A stretch of 64,000 nucleotides of DNA from Irineochytrium annulatum (Eukaryota > Chytridiomycota > Chytridiomycetes > Chytridiales > Chytridiaceae), in contig JADGJL010000001.1 in assembly GCA_027600665.1 (NCBI GenBank), positions 423,797 to 487,796 of the forward strand, written 5' to 3'. The stretch's first letter is position 1, and the number at the start of each line of letters is the position of its first letter. Below the pieces are notes generated by a model. The model did no database searches. It was not told the origin of the DNA and was given only the letters and a program-made list of their open reading frames with translations. Both the position numbers and the translations under genes were made by a program. This document shows, piece after piece, positions 45,012-53,531 of this stretch.

Positions 45012-45491
45012 ATGACAGTCTACGATTACAAAGTGAATACCCTTCGCGGTCAAGAAGTTGAAATGTCCGACTACCGTGATAAAGTGTTACTGATTGTGAA
45101 TACGGCAAGCTCATGCGGACTTACACCTCAATTCAAAGGTCTGCAAGAACTGCAAGACAAGTTCCAGGATGCGCCATTTGAAGTCCTTGGATTTCCAAGC
45201 AACCAGTTTGCCCAGGAAAAAGGTTCTTCCGACGATATCGCGGAGTTCTGTCAGATGAATTATGGCGTGAGCTTCCCTATGTTTGAGAAAATTGATGTGA
45301 ATGGCTCAAGTGCTCACCCGCTCTTCCAACACCTTAGCAAAGAAGCACCCGGCCTGCTCGGCTCCAAAGCAATCAAATGGAATTTCACCAAATTCCTTGT
45401 GGATCAGAACGGACAGGTAGTTAAACGTTATGCTCCCAAAACAACACCTGACAAGATTGAAGAAGATATCAAGAACTTACTGCAAAAATAG
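45012..45491 (+). CDS. glutathione peroxidase family thiol peroxidase
   Basis: 159 residues. The peroxidatic cysteine is in VNTASSCGLTPQFKGL (about residue 36), where animal enzymes have selenocysteine. The conserved Gln and Trp are in FPSNQF and IKWNFTKFLVDQNG. The bacterial family usually uses thioredoxin rather than glutathione as donor. The resolving-cysteine loop has EFCQMNYGVSFP. ATG at 45012 is chosen because GGAGG is 8 bases upstream. It has its own promoter and terminator. Confidence 0.93.
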   Translation: MTVYDYKVNTLRGQEVEMSDYRDKVLLIVNTASSCGLTPQFKGLQELQDKFQDAPFEVLGFPSNQFAQEKGSSDDIAEFCQMNYGVSFPMFEKIDVNGSSAHPLFQHLSKEAPGLLGSKAIKWNFTKFLVDQNGQVVKRYAPKTTPDKIEEDIKNLLQK

Positions 45492-45496
45492 TACAT

Positions 45497-45560
45497 CGGC
45501 CACCCTTAGCCGGAAGGTAGAGCACCATTACCCCCGGTAATGGATGGCCTTTTTTCAACT
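45497..45560 (+). terminator. terminator of the glutathione peroxidase gene
   Basis: CCATTACC/GGTAATGG hairpin nested within GGCCA/TGGCC, followed by TTTTTT. Confidence 0.75.
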
Positions 45561-45587
45561 TCTGGTACCAGACTGTTCAAAAAGGCA

Positions 45588-45632
45588 AAAAAAGAAGCTT
45601 TCCATTAATGGAAAGCTTCTTCTTCATCGTTC
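45588..45632. terminator. palindromic terminator after tRNA-Leu
   Basis: AAGAAGCTTTCCAT pairs with ATGGAAAGCTTCTT around TA. On the minus strand it is followed by T-rich sequence and would end the tRNA-Leu transcript. Confidence 0.8.
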
Positions 45633-45638
45633 ATATGA

Positions 45639-45721
45639 TGCGGTCGAGAGGACTCGAACCTCCACGGGCATACGCCCACTACCCCCTCAAGATAGCGTGT
45701 CTGCCATTCCACCACGACCGC
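45639..45721 (-). tRNA. tRNA-Leu (anticodon GAG), copy 1
   Basis: 83 bases. The acceptor arms GCGGTCG/CGACCGC, a 7-base anticodon loop TTGAGGG (anticodon GAG), a long variable arm GGGC-GTAT-GCCC and GGTTCGAGTCC T-arm are all visible on the minus strand. CCA is not encoded. It differs from the copy at 58705 only in a compensatory C-G to T-A change in the variable arm. Confidence 0.95.
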
Positions 45722-45749
45722 ATGTCGTAAATAATCGGCAACAGAATTG

Positions 45750-45778
45750 ATTATACAGGGTTCTGAAATAAAAGTAAA
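45750..45778 (-). promoter_or_regulatory. promoter of tRNA-Leu copy 1
   Basis: Minus strand TTTACT (45778-45773), 17-base spacer, TATAAT (45755-45750). Confidence 0.6.
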
Positions 45779-45913
45779 GTATTTTTTAAACCTTCTTTTT
45801 TAGCTAGGCATTTTCCTCAAAAAACGCATATTCTCGTCATGTTTACCCATGAAGTGCATATTATTAGATTTGATCCCCTCTTTTTCGGTAAGAGCCGATC
45901 TTGTTGATTCATT

Positions 45914-45943
45914 TATATATAGTCCTTTCTTATATATAGTCCT
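45914..45943. repeat. 13-bp direct repeat TATATATAGTCCT
   Basis: Two exact copies at 45914-45926 and 45931-45943, in the 444-base gap between tRNA-Leu and the orphan ureF. No gene was seen in this gap. Confidence 0.6.
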
Positions 45944-46037
45944 CCCTGCACTTCGTCACATAAATAACATAATAAGTTATATAAAATGACACAAATATTA
46001 AATATCAGAATCTATTCATTAAATTTAACGGATACTA

Positions 46038-46081
46038 TTGACAAAAAGCGGACGTTTATGGGATGATAACTATCATATAAT
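46038..46081 (+). promoter_or_regulatory. promoter region of the orphan ureF
   Basis: TTGACA at 46038-46043 with GATGAT 18 bases on (46062-46067), or a better TATAAT at 46076-46081 without a good -35. An ATGATA-AC-TATCAT inverted repeat (46063-46076) overlaps the -10 area and may be an additional operator. Confidence 0.45.
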
Positions 46082-46121
46082 TCGGATTTTCAAACATAAA
46101 GTTAACAAAAAGGAATATAAA

Positions 46122-46138
46122 TGTCATTTAACATGACA
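46122..46138. promoter_or_regulatory. TnrA/GlnR-type box at the orphan ureF
   Basis: TGTCATTTAACATGACA fits the nitrogen-regulator consensus TGTNA-N7-TNACA at every fixed position and is itself nearly palindromic. It lies 28 bases before the proposed GTG start and downstream of the promoter, the position of a repressing site. Confidence 0.7.
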
Positions 46139-46165
46139 TTTAACGAACACAGGAGGCGAATGATT

Positions 46166-46867
46166 GTGAACCGTGGGAATAAGCTGCTCGATTATGTCAA
46201 ACTGCTTGATTCCTCTATTCAGGTTGGAGGGTTTACCCATTCCTTCGGCATGGATATCCATATCAGGGAGGGTACCATTCGTAATGCTGAAGATCTCGAA
46301 TCATTCATGCGTTGTCAGTTGCATCCCAGCATTGTTCGTCTTGAAGGCATGGCCATCAAAGGCATCTATACCGCAGCAGATCACAAGGATACATGGCGGA
46401 TAGCTCTGATCGATAAACTGGTCCATGTTCAGCGAACTCCTGGAGATCTCAGAGAACAAGCTGCCGCCATGGGAAAACGATTGATCAGACTGGCACGCGC
46501 TCTGCACCCCTGGATTGATTTTAGCCAGCTCGAACAGATCTTCGCCAAATATGATTCGGTTGGCTGCCTCTCCACTGTTCACGCCTGGATTAACCACCAC
46601 CTCGACATCCCGGTCGAGGAAGCGGTCCTTGGTTACCTGCATTCAGCCATGAATGCCTGCATAACCGAAGCCTCCAAAGTCATTCCCCTGAATAACGATA
46701 TAACCAAAGATCTGATGGTACGCCTGGCCACAGATCTGGAGACTGAATGGAATACCGTAAGCGCCTCGGCTGCGGATGGACTGGCACAGCCAACCTCGAT
46801 GTCCATGAAATCATTTTTCCCCAGTTTCCATATGCTTGGAGCTGGACTTCATGCCTACAGAGCCTAG
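46166..46867 (+). CDS. second UreF-type urease accessory protein (orphan)
   Basis: 233 residues, clearly paralogous to the UreF encoded at 55670 along its whole length. Shared segments include LLDYVKLLDSSIQVGGFTHSFGMD (cf. LLRYVQLLDSALPIGGFSHSFGLE), IVRLEGMAIKGIY, VHVQRTPGDLRE, MGKRLIRLARALHPW and a central STVHAWINHHLDIP. UreF joins UreD and UreG in the complex that loads nickel into urease. GTG at 46166 is chosen because AGGAGG lies 9 bases before it; an earlier ATG at 46121 would put the nitrogen box inside the gene. It stands alone, 7 kb from ureABC, with its own terminator. Confidence 0.85.
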   Translation: MNRGNKLLDYVKLLDSSIQVGGFTHSFGMDIHIREGTIRNAEDLESFMRCQLHPSIVRLEGMAIKGIYTAADHKDTWRIALIDKLVHVQRTPGDLREQAAAMGKRLIRLARALHPWIDFSQLEQIFAKYDSVGCLSTVHAWINHHLDIPVEEAVLGYLHSAMNACITEASKVIPLNNDITKDLMVRLATDLETEWNTVSASAADGLAQPTSMSMKSFFPSFHMLGAGLHAYRA

Positions 46868-46913
46868 TCCTCTTGCTCCACAAACCCGCCCCCTTCCCTT
46901 CATCAAACAAACT

Positions 46914-46956
46914 AAAAAACACGCCGGCAACCTCCTTGCCGACGTGTTTTTTGTCA
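46914..46956 (+). terminator. terminator of the orphan ureF
   Basis: AAAACACGCCGGCA pairs with TGCCGACGTGTTTT, followed by a T-run. Confidence 0.88.
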
Positions 46957-47026
46957 TTTTATTTGTTTATTTAACGTATTTACGCCATTTAACATCACAA
47001 AATACACTTTTTTCCGTCTTTTTTAA

Positions 47027-47055
47027 TTGTTAGATGACGGATTTACGTATATAAT
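47027..47055 (+). promoter_or_regulatory. promoter of the XRE-PAS gene pair
   Basis: TTGTTA (47027-47032), 17-base spacer, TATAAT (47050-47055), 83 bases before the TTG start. Confidence 0.7.
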
Positions 47056-47137
47056 GAAATATACAGCTCGCATTTCTATATATTCTACATGAAGAAAGGG
47101 CGACTGAATACTACATTCTAACCAGGGGTGAACCCTT

Positions 47138-47347
47138 TTGAACAAGAACAAGAAAAAACCAGTCACTCCGTTCGGATGGGCCATCAAACGACGGCTAACC
47201 GAACTACAAATGGACCAGAAGACCTTTTGCGAACAGCACGGCATCCCACCCTACCGTTTATCCAATCTCATTCACGGCACACGCAAAGCAACCCGATTCA
47301 GGCACATGGTCGCTGATATTTTGGATATTCCAGATGAACTGAGATAA
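47138..47347 (+). CDS. small XRE/Cro-type helix-turn-helix protein
   Basis: 69 residues from a TTG with AGGGGTG 8 bases upstream. The basic N-terminus NKNKKKPVTPFGWAIKRRL is followed by an HTH: LQMDQKTFCEQHGIPPYRLSNLIHG, then RKATRFRHMVADILDIP. The protein is all DNA-binding domain, with no effector part. It is followed after 27 bases by a PAS-domain gene on the same strand. The pair lies between the orphan ureF and the urea transporter genes, so a role in their control is possible but unproven. Confidence 0.8.
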   Translation: MNKNKKKPVTPFGWAIKRRLTELQMDQKTFCEQHGIPPYRLSNLIHGTRKATRFRHMVADILDIPDELR

Positions 47348-47374
47348 GATTTCTGTCAAAGGAGGGTCCCATCC

Positions 47375-48010
47375 ATGAGACATGTTACATCCGATCTGGA
47401 GAGACTGTCGTTCCAGTCCATACGTCACCAACTCATCATCGTTGATCATAATTGGATCATTCACAGTTGTAACCGCGCCTGGCAACAGGGGCTCGGCCAA
47501 TCACCACCATACCCGGATGCGAATATTAATCATGCACATTACCTGCATCTGACGGAAGCCTGGGCAATACGAAGCAAGAACACAAACACGGCACTTGTCG
47601 CACAGAATTTGAAAGAACGCGGAATACCCTTTAATCGAAATCATACATATGATATCTGCGTGTATACTGTATACAACGAAGAGAGGTGGTTTCGCGTGGA
47701 ACTCACCCCTCTGTCTCACACGAATACAATTCTGGATACCGATCTAGCTTTGATTGCACACATGGATATTACCGAACAGAGGAAGACAGAACACCAATTG
47801 AAGAAGGCATTGTCTGAAGTGCGCACATTGCGTGGACTGCTGCCTATTTGCGCTGTCTGCAAACAAATCAAGGACGAAGAGGAACAGTGGACCTCCGTTG
47901 AGAATTATCTGGAGAAGCATACCCACGCCGAATTCACCCATGATATCTGTCCTGAATGCATCCGGCGGTTATATCCGAAATACTCGAATATCCTGGACAA
48001 GCGTTCCTGA
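47375..48010 (+). CDS. PAS-domain protein with C-terminal cysteine-pair domain
   Basis: 211 residues. A PAS domain at about 10-130 (LIIVDHNWIIHSCNRAWQQGLG, ending LIAHMDITEQRKTEHQLKKAL) leads through a helical linker. It ends in LRGLLPICAVCKQIKDEE, then FTHDICPECIRRLYP. This C-terminal module with two CxxC pairs is common at the ends of bacterial PAS and response-regulator proteins and probably binds a metal. There is no kinase, GGDEF or DNA-binding domain, so it must signal through a partner, perhaps the XRE protein encoded just upstream. AAGGAGG precedes the ATG. Confidence 0.8.
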   Translation: MRHVTSDLERLSFQSIRHQLIIVDHNWIIHSCNRAWQQGLGQSPPYPDANINHAHYLHLTEAWAIRSKNTNTALVAQNLKERGIPFNRNHTYDICVYTVYNEERWFRVELTPLSHTNTILDTDLALIAHMDITEQRKTEHQLKKALSEVRTLRGLLPICAVCKQIKDEEEQWTSVENYLEKHTHAEFTHDICPECIRRLYPKYSNILDKRS

Positions 48011-48039
48011 AACCTAACTACTCAACACGCTAATTAACA

Positions 48040-48735
48040 CTACACGGACAGATGATGTTCAAACTGCGACATATCCAGTTCCTGCGGTGTCCCATGCAGG
48101 GTGATGGTGCCTTTGTCCATGATATAGATATAATCGGCGGCACTCCTTACAAAATCAATACTTTGCTCCACCAGCAGAACAGAGAGGTCTCCCTTCGCCT
48201 TGAGCTGCAGAATAACCTGCCGAATGTCCTCCACGATAGAAGGCTGGATGCCTTCTGTCGGCTCATCAAGCAGTAACAACCCCGGACGTGAAGCCAATGC
48301 CCGGGCGAATGCCAATTGTTGCTGCTGTCCACCACTCAGATCCCCGCCCTGCCGTCCATACATCGTAGCAAGCACCGGGAACATCGCAAGCACATCCTCC
48401 GGGAACGTTTTTAATCCCGGAGCACTTGTCTCCAGACCAAGCAACAGGTTTTCTTTCACCGTAAGCTGCGGGAAAATCTCCCGCCCTTGAGGTACATAAC
48501 CGATCCCTGCCCTTGCCCGCTTGGCTGTGTCCAAGGTGCATAACTCCTGATTTTGCCACTGAATACTGCCCTTGCGTGTTTTGAGCAGCCCCATTAATGT
48601 TTTCATCAACGTGGTTTTACCCACACCGTTACGCCCCATCAGACACACCACCTGTCCAGGCTGTACGTCAAGGTTCACACCGCGGAGCACATTGCTCTCC
48701 CCGTAGCCGGATTCAATTCGTTGCAGCGACAGCAT
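48040..48735 (-). CDS. urtE: urea ABC transporter ATP-binding protein UrtE
   Basis: 231 residues. Walker A is GRNGVGKTT, the signature LSGGQQQQLAFARAL, Walker B LLLLDEPTEGIQPSIV (the EGIQPS variation typical of UrtE/LivF) and the H-loop replaced by LLVEQSIDF. It is the second ATPase of the branched-chain/urea-type importer. ATG at 48735 is preferred: AAGGAGGG is 7 bases upstream, and an ATG 6 bases earlier abuts it. It overlaps the end of urtD by 23 bases. It converges on the PAS gene. Confidence 0.92.
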   Translation of the reverse strand: MLSLQRIESGYGESNVLRGVNLDVQPGQVVCLMGRNGVGKTTLMKTLMGLLKTRKGSIQWQNQELCTLDTAKRARAGIGYVPQGREIFPQLTVKENLLLGLETSAPGLKTFPEDVLAMFPVLATMYGRQGGDLSGGQQQQLAFARALASRPGLLLLDEPTEGIQPSIVEDIRQVILQLKAKGDLSVLLVEQSIDFVRSAADYIYIMDKGTITLHGTPQELDMSQFEHHLSV

Positions 48736-49522
48736 GGTCATCCCTCCTTTTGCCTAGGTACACTTCTGCCACTTTCGGGTCTGCCTGCACCTCCGCCATT
48801 GTACCTTCCTTCAGCAGTTTCCCTTCATGCATTACCGTTACCTTGGCTGCGAACTCTCGCACAAACTCCATATCATGCTCCACCACCACAACCGAGCGTT
48901 CACGTGCAATCTCTTGCAGGAGTCGCCCTGTCTTGTGCGTTTCTTCATCCGTCATGCCTGCGGCTGGTTCGTCCAGCAACAACACACGTGGCTCCTGCAG
49001 AAGCAACATGCCGATCTCCAGCCACTGCTTCTCCCCATGCGATAACGCTCCTGCACGAGTCTCAACGCGATCTTGCAGACCAATCTGTAGCGTAACACGC
49101 TCCATCGCAGCACTCATTTTCCCATATCGACGAATACCGATGGCTTGCAAAGGGGAACGTCGAGTCTCCGCTGCCAGCGTCAGATTTTCCTGCACCGTCA
49201 GACCCGCGAAGATTGATGGCGCCTGAAATTTGCGTCCTACACCTTTGCGAACAATCTGGTGTTCTCTCAGTTTCGTCAAGTCCGCGCCATCCCCCATCTT
49301 CACCGAGCCGGACAACGGTTTGGTTTTACCACAGATCACATCCAGCATCGTCGTTTTCCCTGCACCATTCGGTCCAATCAGAAAATGCAGATCATGCTCA
49401 TGCAGCTTCAGATTCATGCCTTTGACAGCAACGAACCCGCCAAAGGCCACTGTAATATCCTCAGCTACCAGGACTGCCGAATCCTTAGTAGACTTCAGGT
49501 TTTTCCCGAGTGACTTGGACAT
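48713..49522 (-). CDS. urtD: urea ABC transporter ATP-binding protein UrtD
   Basis: 269 residues. Walker A is GPNGAGKTT at about 50-58, GVGRKFQAPSIF is the Q-loop (the family-specific FQ.PS.F), the signature is LSHGEKQWLEIGMLL and Walker B LLLDEPAAGMTDEET. SHGEKQWLEI distinguishes UrtD from LivG. ATG at 49522 has GAGGAG 10 bases upstream. The gene overlaps urtC by about 38 bases and urtE by 23, so all five genes are translationally linked or closely spaced. Confidence 0.92.
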   Translation of the reverse strand: MSKSLGKNLKSTKDSAVLVAEDITVAFGGFVAVKGMNLKLHEHDLHFLIGPNGAGKTTMLDVICGKTKPLSGSVKMGDGADLTKLREHQIVRKGVGRKFQAPSIFAGLTVQENLTLAAETRRSPLQAIGIRRYGKMSAAMERVTLQIGLQDRVETRAGALSHGEKQWLEIGMLLLQEPRVLLLDEPAAGMTDEETHKTGRLLQEIARERSVVVVEHDMEFVREFAAKVTVMHEGKLLKEGTMAEVQADPKVAEVYLGKRRDDHAVAATN

Positions 49523-50576
49523 GCGCACTCTCTCCTCTCCGCTTCAGCAAGCGAACAACATGACGATACACACCCACAATACCGTTCGGCATGAACAAAA
49601 CTACCGTTACAAAGAGCCCACCAATGACAAACAACCATCCTTCAGGGTAAGCCTCGCTTATACCTGTTTTGGCTGCATTCAGTACCACCGCTCCGATGAC
49701 TGCACCGATAAGCGTACCGCGACCACCCAACGCAACCCACAGAACCATCTCAATGGAGGGCACAATCCCCATCATGGATGGCGAGATAATACCGACTTGA
49801 AGAACAAACAACATGCCCGCGATGCCTGCAAGCGCACCAGAAAAAGCAAAAGCCAGCGTTTTATATCCTGCCGGATCATATCCGAGGAATCGCACCCGAT
49901 TTTCTCCATCACGCGCAGCTTCGAGCACTTGGCCGAACCGACTGTTCACCATTCGACGACAGAGCACATAAGCAATCACCAGAACAGCCAGGGTTATATA
50001 GTAGAGAGCAATTGTTGTTCCAGCGGAATGAAGTGTAAAACCAAAGATTGAATTATATCCGGTAATGCCATTCGTCCCACCCGTCCATTCCTGTTTACCA
50101 ACAAATAATGTCACCGTAATGAGAACCAAGGCTTGTGTAAGAATAGTGAAGTATACACCAGTGATCCGGTTACGGAACGTAAACCACCCCAGAGCAAAGG
50201 CGAGCAATGCCGGAAGGGCTATCCCCAATAGGAGGGCCACGGGGAAAGAGCGAAATGGTTCCCAGAACCAGGGCAGACCACTGAGACCGCTCCATCCCAT
50301 GAAGTCAGGAAGCGTTGCTCCACTGGCCTGGATCTTCAGATACATTGCCATCGCGTAACCACCCAGTCCAAAGAACACACCGTGCCCTAAACTCAGCACA
50401 CCCCCATATCCCCAGATCAGATCGAGACCAATGGCCAGGATCGCCAGCGCCAAAAACTTGGCTAACAGACTCAGACGAAACTCCGTGGAGATCAGTGGAG
50501 CAAGACACATCATGATGAGCACAACCGCCCAGATGATCCTCATTTTCAGACTGCCAGTCTTGAGTAATGCCGACAT
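49485..50576 (-). CDS. urtC: urea ABC transporter permease UrtC
   Basis: 363 residues with eight to ten membrane helices. Characteristic segments are LDLIWGYGGVLSLGHGVFFGLGGYAMAMYL near 45-75, WTGGTNGITGYNSIFGF near 165, RDGENRVRFLGYDPAGYKTLAFAFSG near 245, and VLWVALGGRGTLIGAVIGA near 295. The family's LivM-type fold pairs with UrtB to form the urea channel. The start lies 21 bases after the urtB stop. Confidence 0.92.
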   Translation of the reverse strand: MSALLKTGSLKMRIIWAVVLIMMCLAPLISTEFRLSLLAKFLALAILAIGLDLIWGYGGVLSLGHGVFFGLGGYAMAMYLKIQASGATLPDFMGWSGLSGLPWFWEPFRSFPVALLLGIALPALLAFALGWFTFRNRITGVYFTILTQALVLITVTLFVGKQEWTGGTNGITGYNSIFGFTLHSAGTTIALYYITLAVLVIAYVLCRRMVNSRFGQVLEAARDGENRVRFLGYDPAGYKTLAFAFSGALAGIAGMLFVLQVGIISPSMMGIVPSIEMVLWVALGGRGTLIGAVIGAVVLNAAKTGISEAYPEGWLFVIGGLFVTVVLFMPNGIVGVYRHVVRLLKRRGESAHVQVTREKPEVY

Positions 50577-50597
50577 GAACTAACCCCCTTCTTCACG

Positions 50598-51503
50598 TTA
50601 ATCGAGACTCCGTGTACGCATTGCAACCAGGCCACGTGGTTTCCATTGCAGAAAAGCAACGATACACACAAATACCAGCACCTTGCCAATGGAGGCAGAG
50701 GTATACGTTTCGAACAGCGTGTTGAACATACCAATTCCCAGTGCACCACACACGGTTCCGACCAATTTCCCTACGCCACCCAGAACAACGACCATGAATG
50801 CATCCACAATATAATACGTGCCAAGGGAAGGGCCAATCGGACCAATGAGCGTTAATGCACAGCCAGCAATACCCGCGATGCCCGAACCAATGGCAAAGGT
50901 CATGCCATCCACCCGCCGAGTCGAAATTCCAAGGCATCCTGCCATACTCCGATTCTGCATCACAGCTCTCATTCGTCTTCCGGATGATGTTCGATAGATA
51001 TAGAGATACATACACAACAGCACAACCGCAACCAATGCGATAATGAAAATTCGCTTGTACGGAAATACAATGCCATCCGAGATCGCCAATCCCCCATTGA
51101 GCCAAGCCGGACTGGATACCCCCACATTCGGCGCTCCGAATATCGTGCGGGCCAGCTGTTGCAGCATCATCCCTACGCCCCATGTCGCAAGCAGACTGTC
51201 CAGCGGCCTACCATATAGATGCCTGATCAGTACGACTTCTAGCAACCAGCCAATCAGAGCAGCTACAATGAACGCAATCGGCAAAGCCACAACAAAGTAG
51301 GCACCAAACCACGCCGCTGGAGCATAGGACATGAACAGATTTTGTGTTACATACGTTGCATATGCACCGATCATGATCAGTTCACCGTGAGCCATATTGA
51401 TGACATTCATCAACCCAAACGTTACCGCCAGACCGAGTGCAATCAACAATAGAATTGAACTGATACTCAGACCATTGAACACCTGCAGGATAAACATATC
51501 CAT
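50598..51503 (-). CDS. urtB: urea ABC transporter permease UrtB
   Basis: 301 residues with about eight helices. It begins [30 protein letters not shown], then [19 protein letters not shown] (LivH/UrtB signature), [32 protein letters not shown] and [19 protein letters not shown] at 51503 has GGAGGAGGGG 6-8 bases upstream and is preferred over earlier in-frame codons. It is separated from urtA by 196 bases that contain an RNA hairpin, a usual arrangement to keep binding protein in excess. Confidence 0.92.
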   Translation of the reverse strand: MDMFILQVFNGLSISSILLLIALGLAVTFGLMNVINMAHGELIMIGAYATYVTQNLFMSYAPAAWFGAYFVVALPIAFIVAALIGWLLEVVLIRHLYGRPLDSLLATWGVGMMLQQLARTIFGAPNVGVSSPAWLNGGLAISDGIVFPYKRIFIIALVAVVLLCMYLYIYRTSSGRRMRAVMQNRSMAGCLGISTRRVDGMTFAIGSGIAGIAGCALTLIGPIGPSLGTYYIVDAFMVVVLGGVGKLVGTVCGALGIGMFNTLFETYTSASIGKVLVFVCIVAFLQWKPRGLVAMRTRSLD

Positions 51504-51620
51504 CGTGATCCCCTCCTCCATACCGTGACTCTCGCTAATGCGCATGATTTCAATCCGTCTCAGTCACTACACATCCAATACATACACTCATCACATCAAC
51601 GCTTTACCGCGATACGGTTA

Positions 51621-51642
51621 GAGGATGTGTTGTCACACCCTC
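51621..51642. other. hairpin in the urtA-urtB gap
   Basis: GAGGATGTG pairs with CACACCCTC around TTGT. No T-run, so it is more likely an mRNA stability or processing element downstream of urtA than a terminator. The rest of the gap shows nothing. Confidence 0.45.
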
Positions 51643-51699
51643 GTTTCTGTTTCGGCTGCTTTGAAGCGAGTTATCTATGTTTATTACGGGGTTTCTATG

Positions 51700-52950
51700 T
51701 TATTTGGCGCTAAGGGAAGCTCCCCATTCATACGTTTTCAGATAAGGGTCCGGCTTGACAGGCGCACCAGAATTCCACAATTCCTTGAACTGTCCATCTT
51801 CCTGTACCTCACCGATCCGTACGGTTTTGTAGATATGCTGATTCTCTCCATCCACAGTCACCTTACCTTCCGGTGCATCAAACTCCAGACCCTTCGCAGC
51901 TGCCTTAACCTTCTCCACGTCGGTTGATCCTGCTTTTTCCACCGCTGCCTTCCAGAGATAAACTGCCACATATCCCGCTTCAATCGGATCTGCTGTCACC
52001 CGATCAGCACCGTATTTTTCTTTGTACTTGGCAACAAATGTGGCATTTTCAGGTGTATCCGTTGTCTGATAATAATTCCACGAAGCGAGATGCCCCTTCA
52101 ATACGTCTGCGCCAATACCACGGATTTCTTCCTCCGCTACACTTACCGACAGGGTTGTCATCTGATCCGATGAGATTCCTGCGTCCTTCAATTGTTTGAA
52201 GAAGGCCACATTGCTATCCCCGTTCAGTGTATTGTATACAATATCCGGCTTCGCAGCCTTGATTTTACTAATGATGGTACTGTAATCCGTATGTCCCAGC
52301 GGTGTGTATTCCTCACCCACCACTTCGCCACCCTCAGCTGCGAGTTGTGCCTTAATGACCTGATTGGCCGTTTTCGGGAAAACATAATCCGAACCGAGCA
52401 GATAAAACGTCTTGCCCCTGTTCTCCAGTAACCAGGTTACGGATGGAACGATCTGCTGATTGGTTGTTGCTCCTGTATAAAAAATATTTGGCGACGATTC
52501 CAATCCTTCATATTGTACCGGGTAAAACAACAGACCTTTGTTCTGTTCGAACACCGGGAGCATAGCCTTCCGACTTGCAGAGGTCCATCCACCAAATACT
52601 GCAGCGACCTTATCCTGTTGCAGCAACTTTCCAGCCTTCTCCGCAAAAGTAGGCCAATCCGAAGCGCCATCCTCAATTACTGGCTCGATCTGCTTACCCA
52701 AAACTCCGCCCGCGGCGTTAATCTCTTCAATAGCAAGCATCTCGGCATCTTTAACAGATACCTCACTGATTGCCATCGTTCCGCTGAGGGAGTGAAGAAT
52801 GCCAACTTTAATCGTATCATTGGATGCAGCCGGCTCTCCTGTACCACCCGAACCTGAGGCTTCAGGCGGCGCAGCACCCTCCACACATCCCGTCATGACA
52901 ATGACCGCACCGAGCAAAACACTCCATAACTTGACCGACCTCTTCTTCAA
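51700..52950 (-). CDS. urtA: urea ABC transporter substrate-binding lipoprotein UrtA
   Basis: 416 residues from a TTG with GGGAGTG upstream. Signal peptide [21 protein letters not shown] with lipobox MTGC (Cys about 22). The fold is that of the amide/urea-binding type: [75 protein letters not shown] and [15 protein letters not shown]. These are family-specific for UrtA/FmdD rather than amino-acid binders. The preceding promoter carries a nitrogen-regulator box. It captures urea outside the cell for UrtBCDE. Confidence 0.93.
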   Translation of the reverse strand: MKKRSVKLWSVLLGAVIVMTGCVEGAAPPEASGSGGTGEPAASNDTIKVGILHSLSGTMAISEVSVKDAEMLAIEEINAAGGVLGKQIEPVIEDGASDWPTFAEKAGKLLQQDKVAAVFGGWTSASRKAMLPVFEQNKGLLFYPVQYEGLESSPNIFYTGATTNQQIVPSVTWLLENRGKTFYLLGSDYVFPKTANQVIKAQLAAEGGEVVGEEYTPLGHTDYSTIISKIKAAKPDIVYNTLNGDSNVAFFKQLKDAGISSDQMTTLSVSVAEEEIRGIGADVLKGHLASWNYYQTTDTPENATFVAKYKEKYGADRVTADPIEAGYVAVYLWKAAVEKAGSTDVEKVKAAAKGLEFDAPEGKVTVDGENQHIYKTVRIGEVQEDGQFKELWNSGAPVKPDPYLKTYEWGASLSAK

Positions 52951-53024
52951 TAGCCTACACTCCCTTTTTTTAGTCTATTGCCGAACATTAAGGTCATTTA
53001 CACCCGAAATGTTCGTTGATCCAA

Positions 53025-53053
53025 ATTATGGAGTGTTACACTCTTCATGTCAA
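53025..53053 (-). promoter_or_regulatory. urtA: urtA promoter with palindrome in the spacer
   Basis: Minus strand TTGACA (53053-53048), 17-base spacer, CATAAT (53030-53025). The spacer contains the exact palindrome GAGTGTTACACTC (53031-53043), a likely additional protein site. Confidence 0.75.
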
Positions 53054-53064
53054 TATAGCTTACA
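53048..53064. promoter_or_regulatory. TnrA/GlnR-type box overlapping the urtA -35
   Basis: TGTCAATATAGCTTACA matches TGTNA-N7-TNACA at all fixed positions. It covers the urtA -35 and the bases upstream of it. Confidence 0.75.
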
Positions 53065-53121
53065 TAATTTTATTTCATGCCTACTCATTTCATGCATGCT
53101 GCTAATAAGCTTTGAAGCTTA

Positions 53122-53158
53122 TTGACAAAGGGTTCACCCTGTGTGAGTATATTTAACA
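53122..53158 (+). promoter_or_regulatory. ureA: ureA promoter with overlapping TnrA/GlnR-type box
   Basis: TTGACA at 53122-53127 and a weak GAGTAT -10 at 53145-53150 (17-base spacer). TGTGAGTATATTTAACA at 53142-53158 matches TGTNA-N7-TNACA at all fixed positions and covers the -10, a repressing position. Confidence 0.7.
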
Positions 53159-53211
53159 TACAATATGTTCCACGAATATATCAGACATTATAAGCGAAAG
53201 GTCGGATTGCC

Positions 53212-53514
53212 TTGCACTGGACTGAACAGGAAAAGGAAAAACTCCTGATTACCGTGGCCGCTAACCTCGCCCGCGAACGAAGAGCACGCGGACTCAAGTT
53301 AAATGTTCCCGAAGCCATCGCTTTATTGACCTCCGAACTCATGGAACGGGCACGGGATGGAATGAGTGTTGCCGATTTAATGAGACACGGAGGTACCATC
53401 CTGACACGCGAAGACTGTATGGATGGCGTTCCTGATATGATCCCTGAAGTACAGGTAGAAGCCACATTTCCTGACGGTACCAAACTGGTTACTGTACATG
53501 AACCTATACGCTGA
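53212..53514 (+). CDS. ureA: urease gamma subunit
   Basis: 100 residues from a TTG (AAAGG about 11 bases upstream). [49 protein letters not shown] is the conserved UreA core, followed by [28 protein letters not shown]. It is the smallest of three structural subunits and packs against UreC in the (UreABC)3 complex that hydrolyses urea to ammonia and carbamate. First gene of ureABCFGD. Confidence 0.95.
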   Translation: MHWTEQEKEKLLITVAANLARERRARGLKLNVPEAIALLTSELMERARDGMSVADLMRHGGTILTREDCMDGVPDMIPEVQVEATFPDGTKLVTVHEPIR

Positions 53515-53531
53515 GAAAGGCAGGAGAAACC

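Noticed and set aside
46121..46165. Earlier ATG start for the orphan UreF
   Set aside because: It would add residues absent from UreF and make the nitrogen box coding; the GTG at 46166 has the better-placed AGGAGG.
48597..50051. Long plus-strand open frames opposite urtC-urtE
   Set aside because: Low-complexity Ser/Thr/Pro/His products antisense to well-recognised ABC genes, with no ribosome sites.
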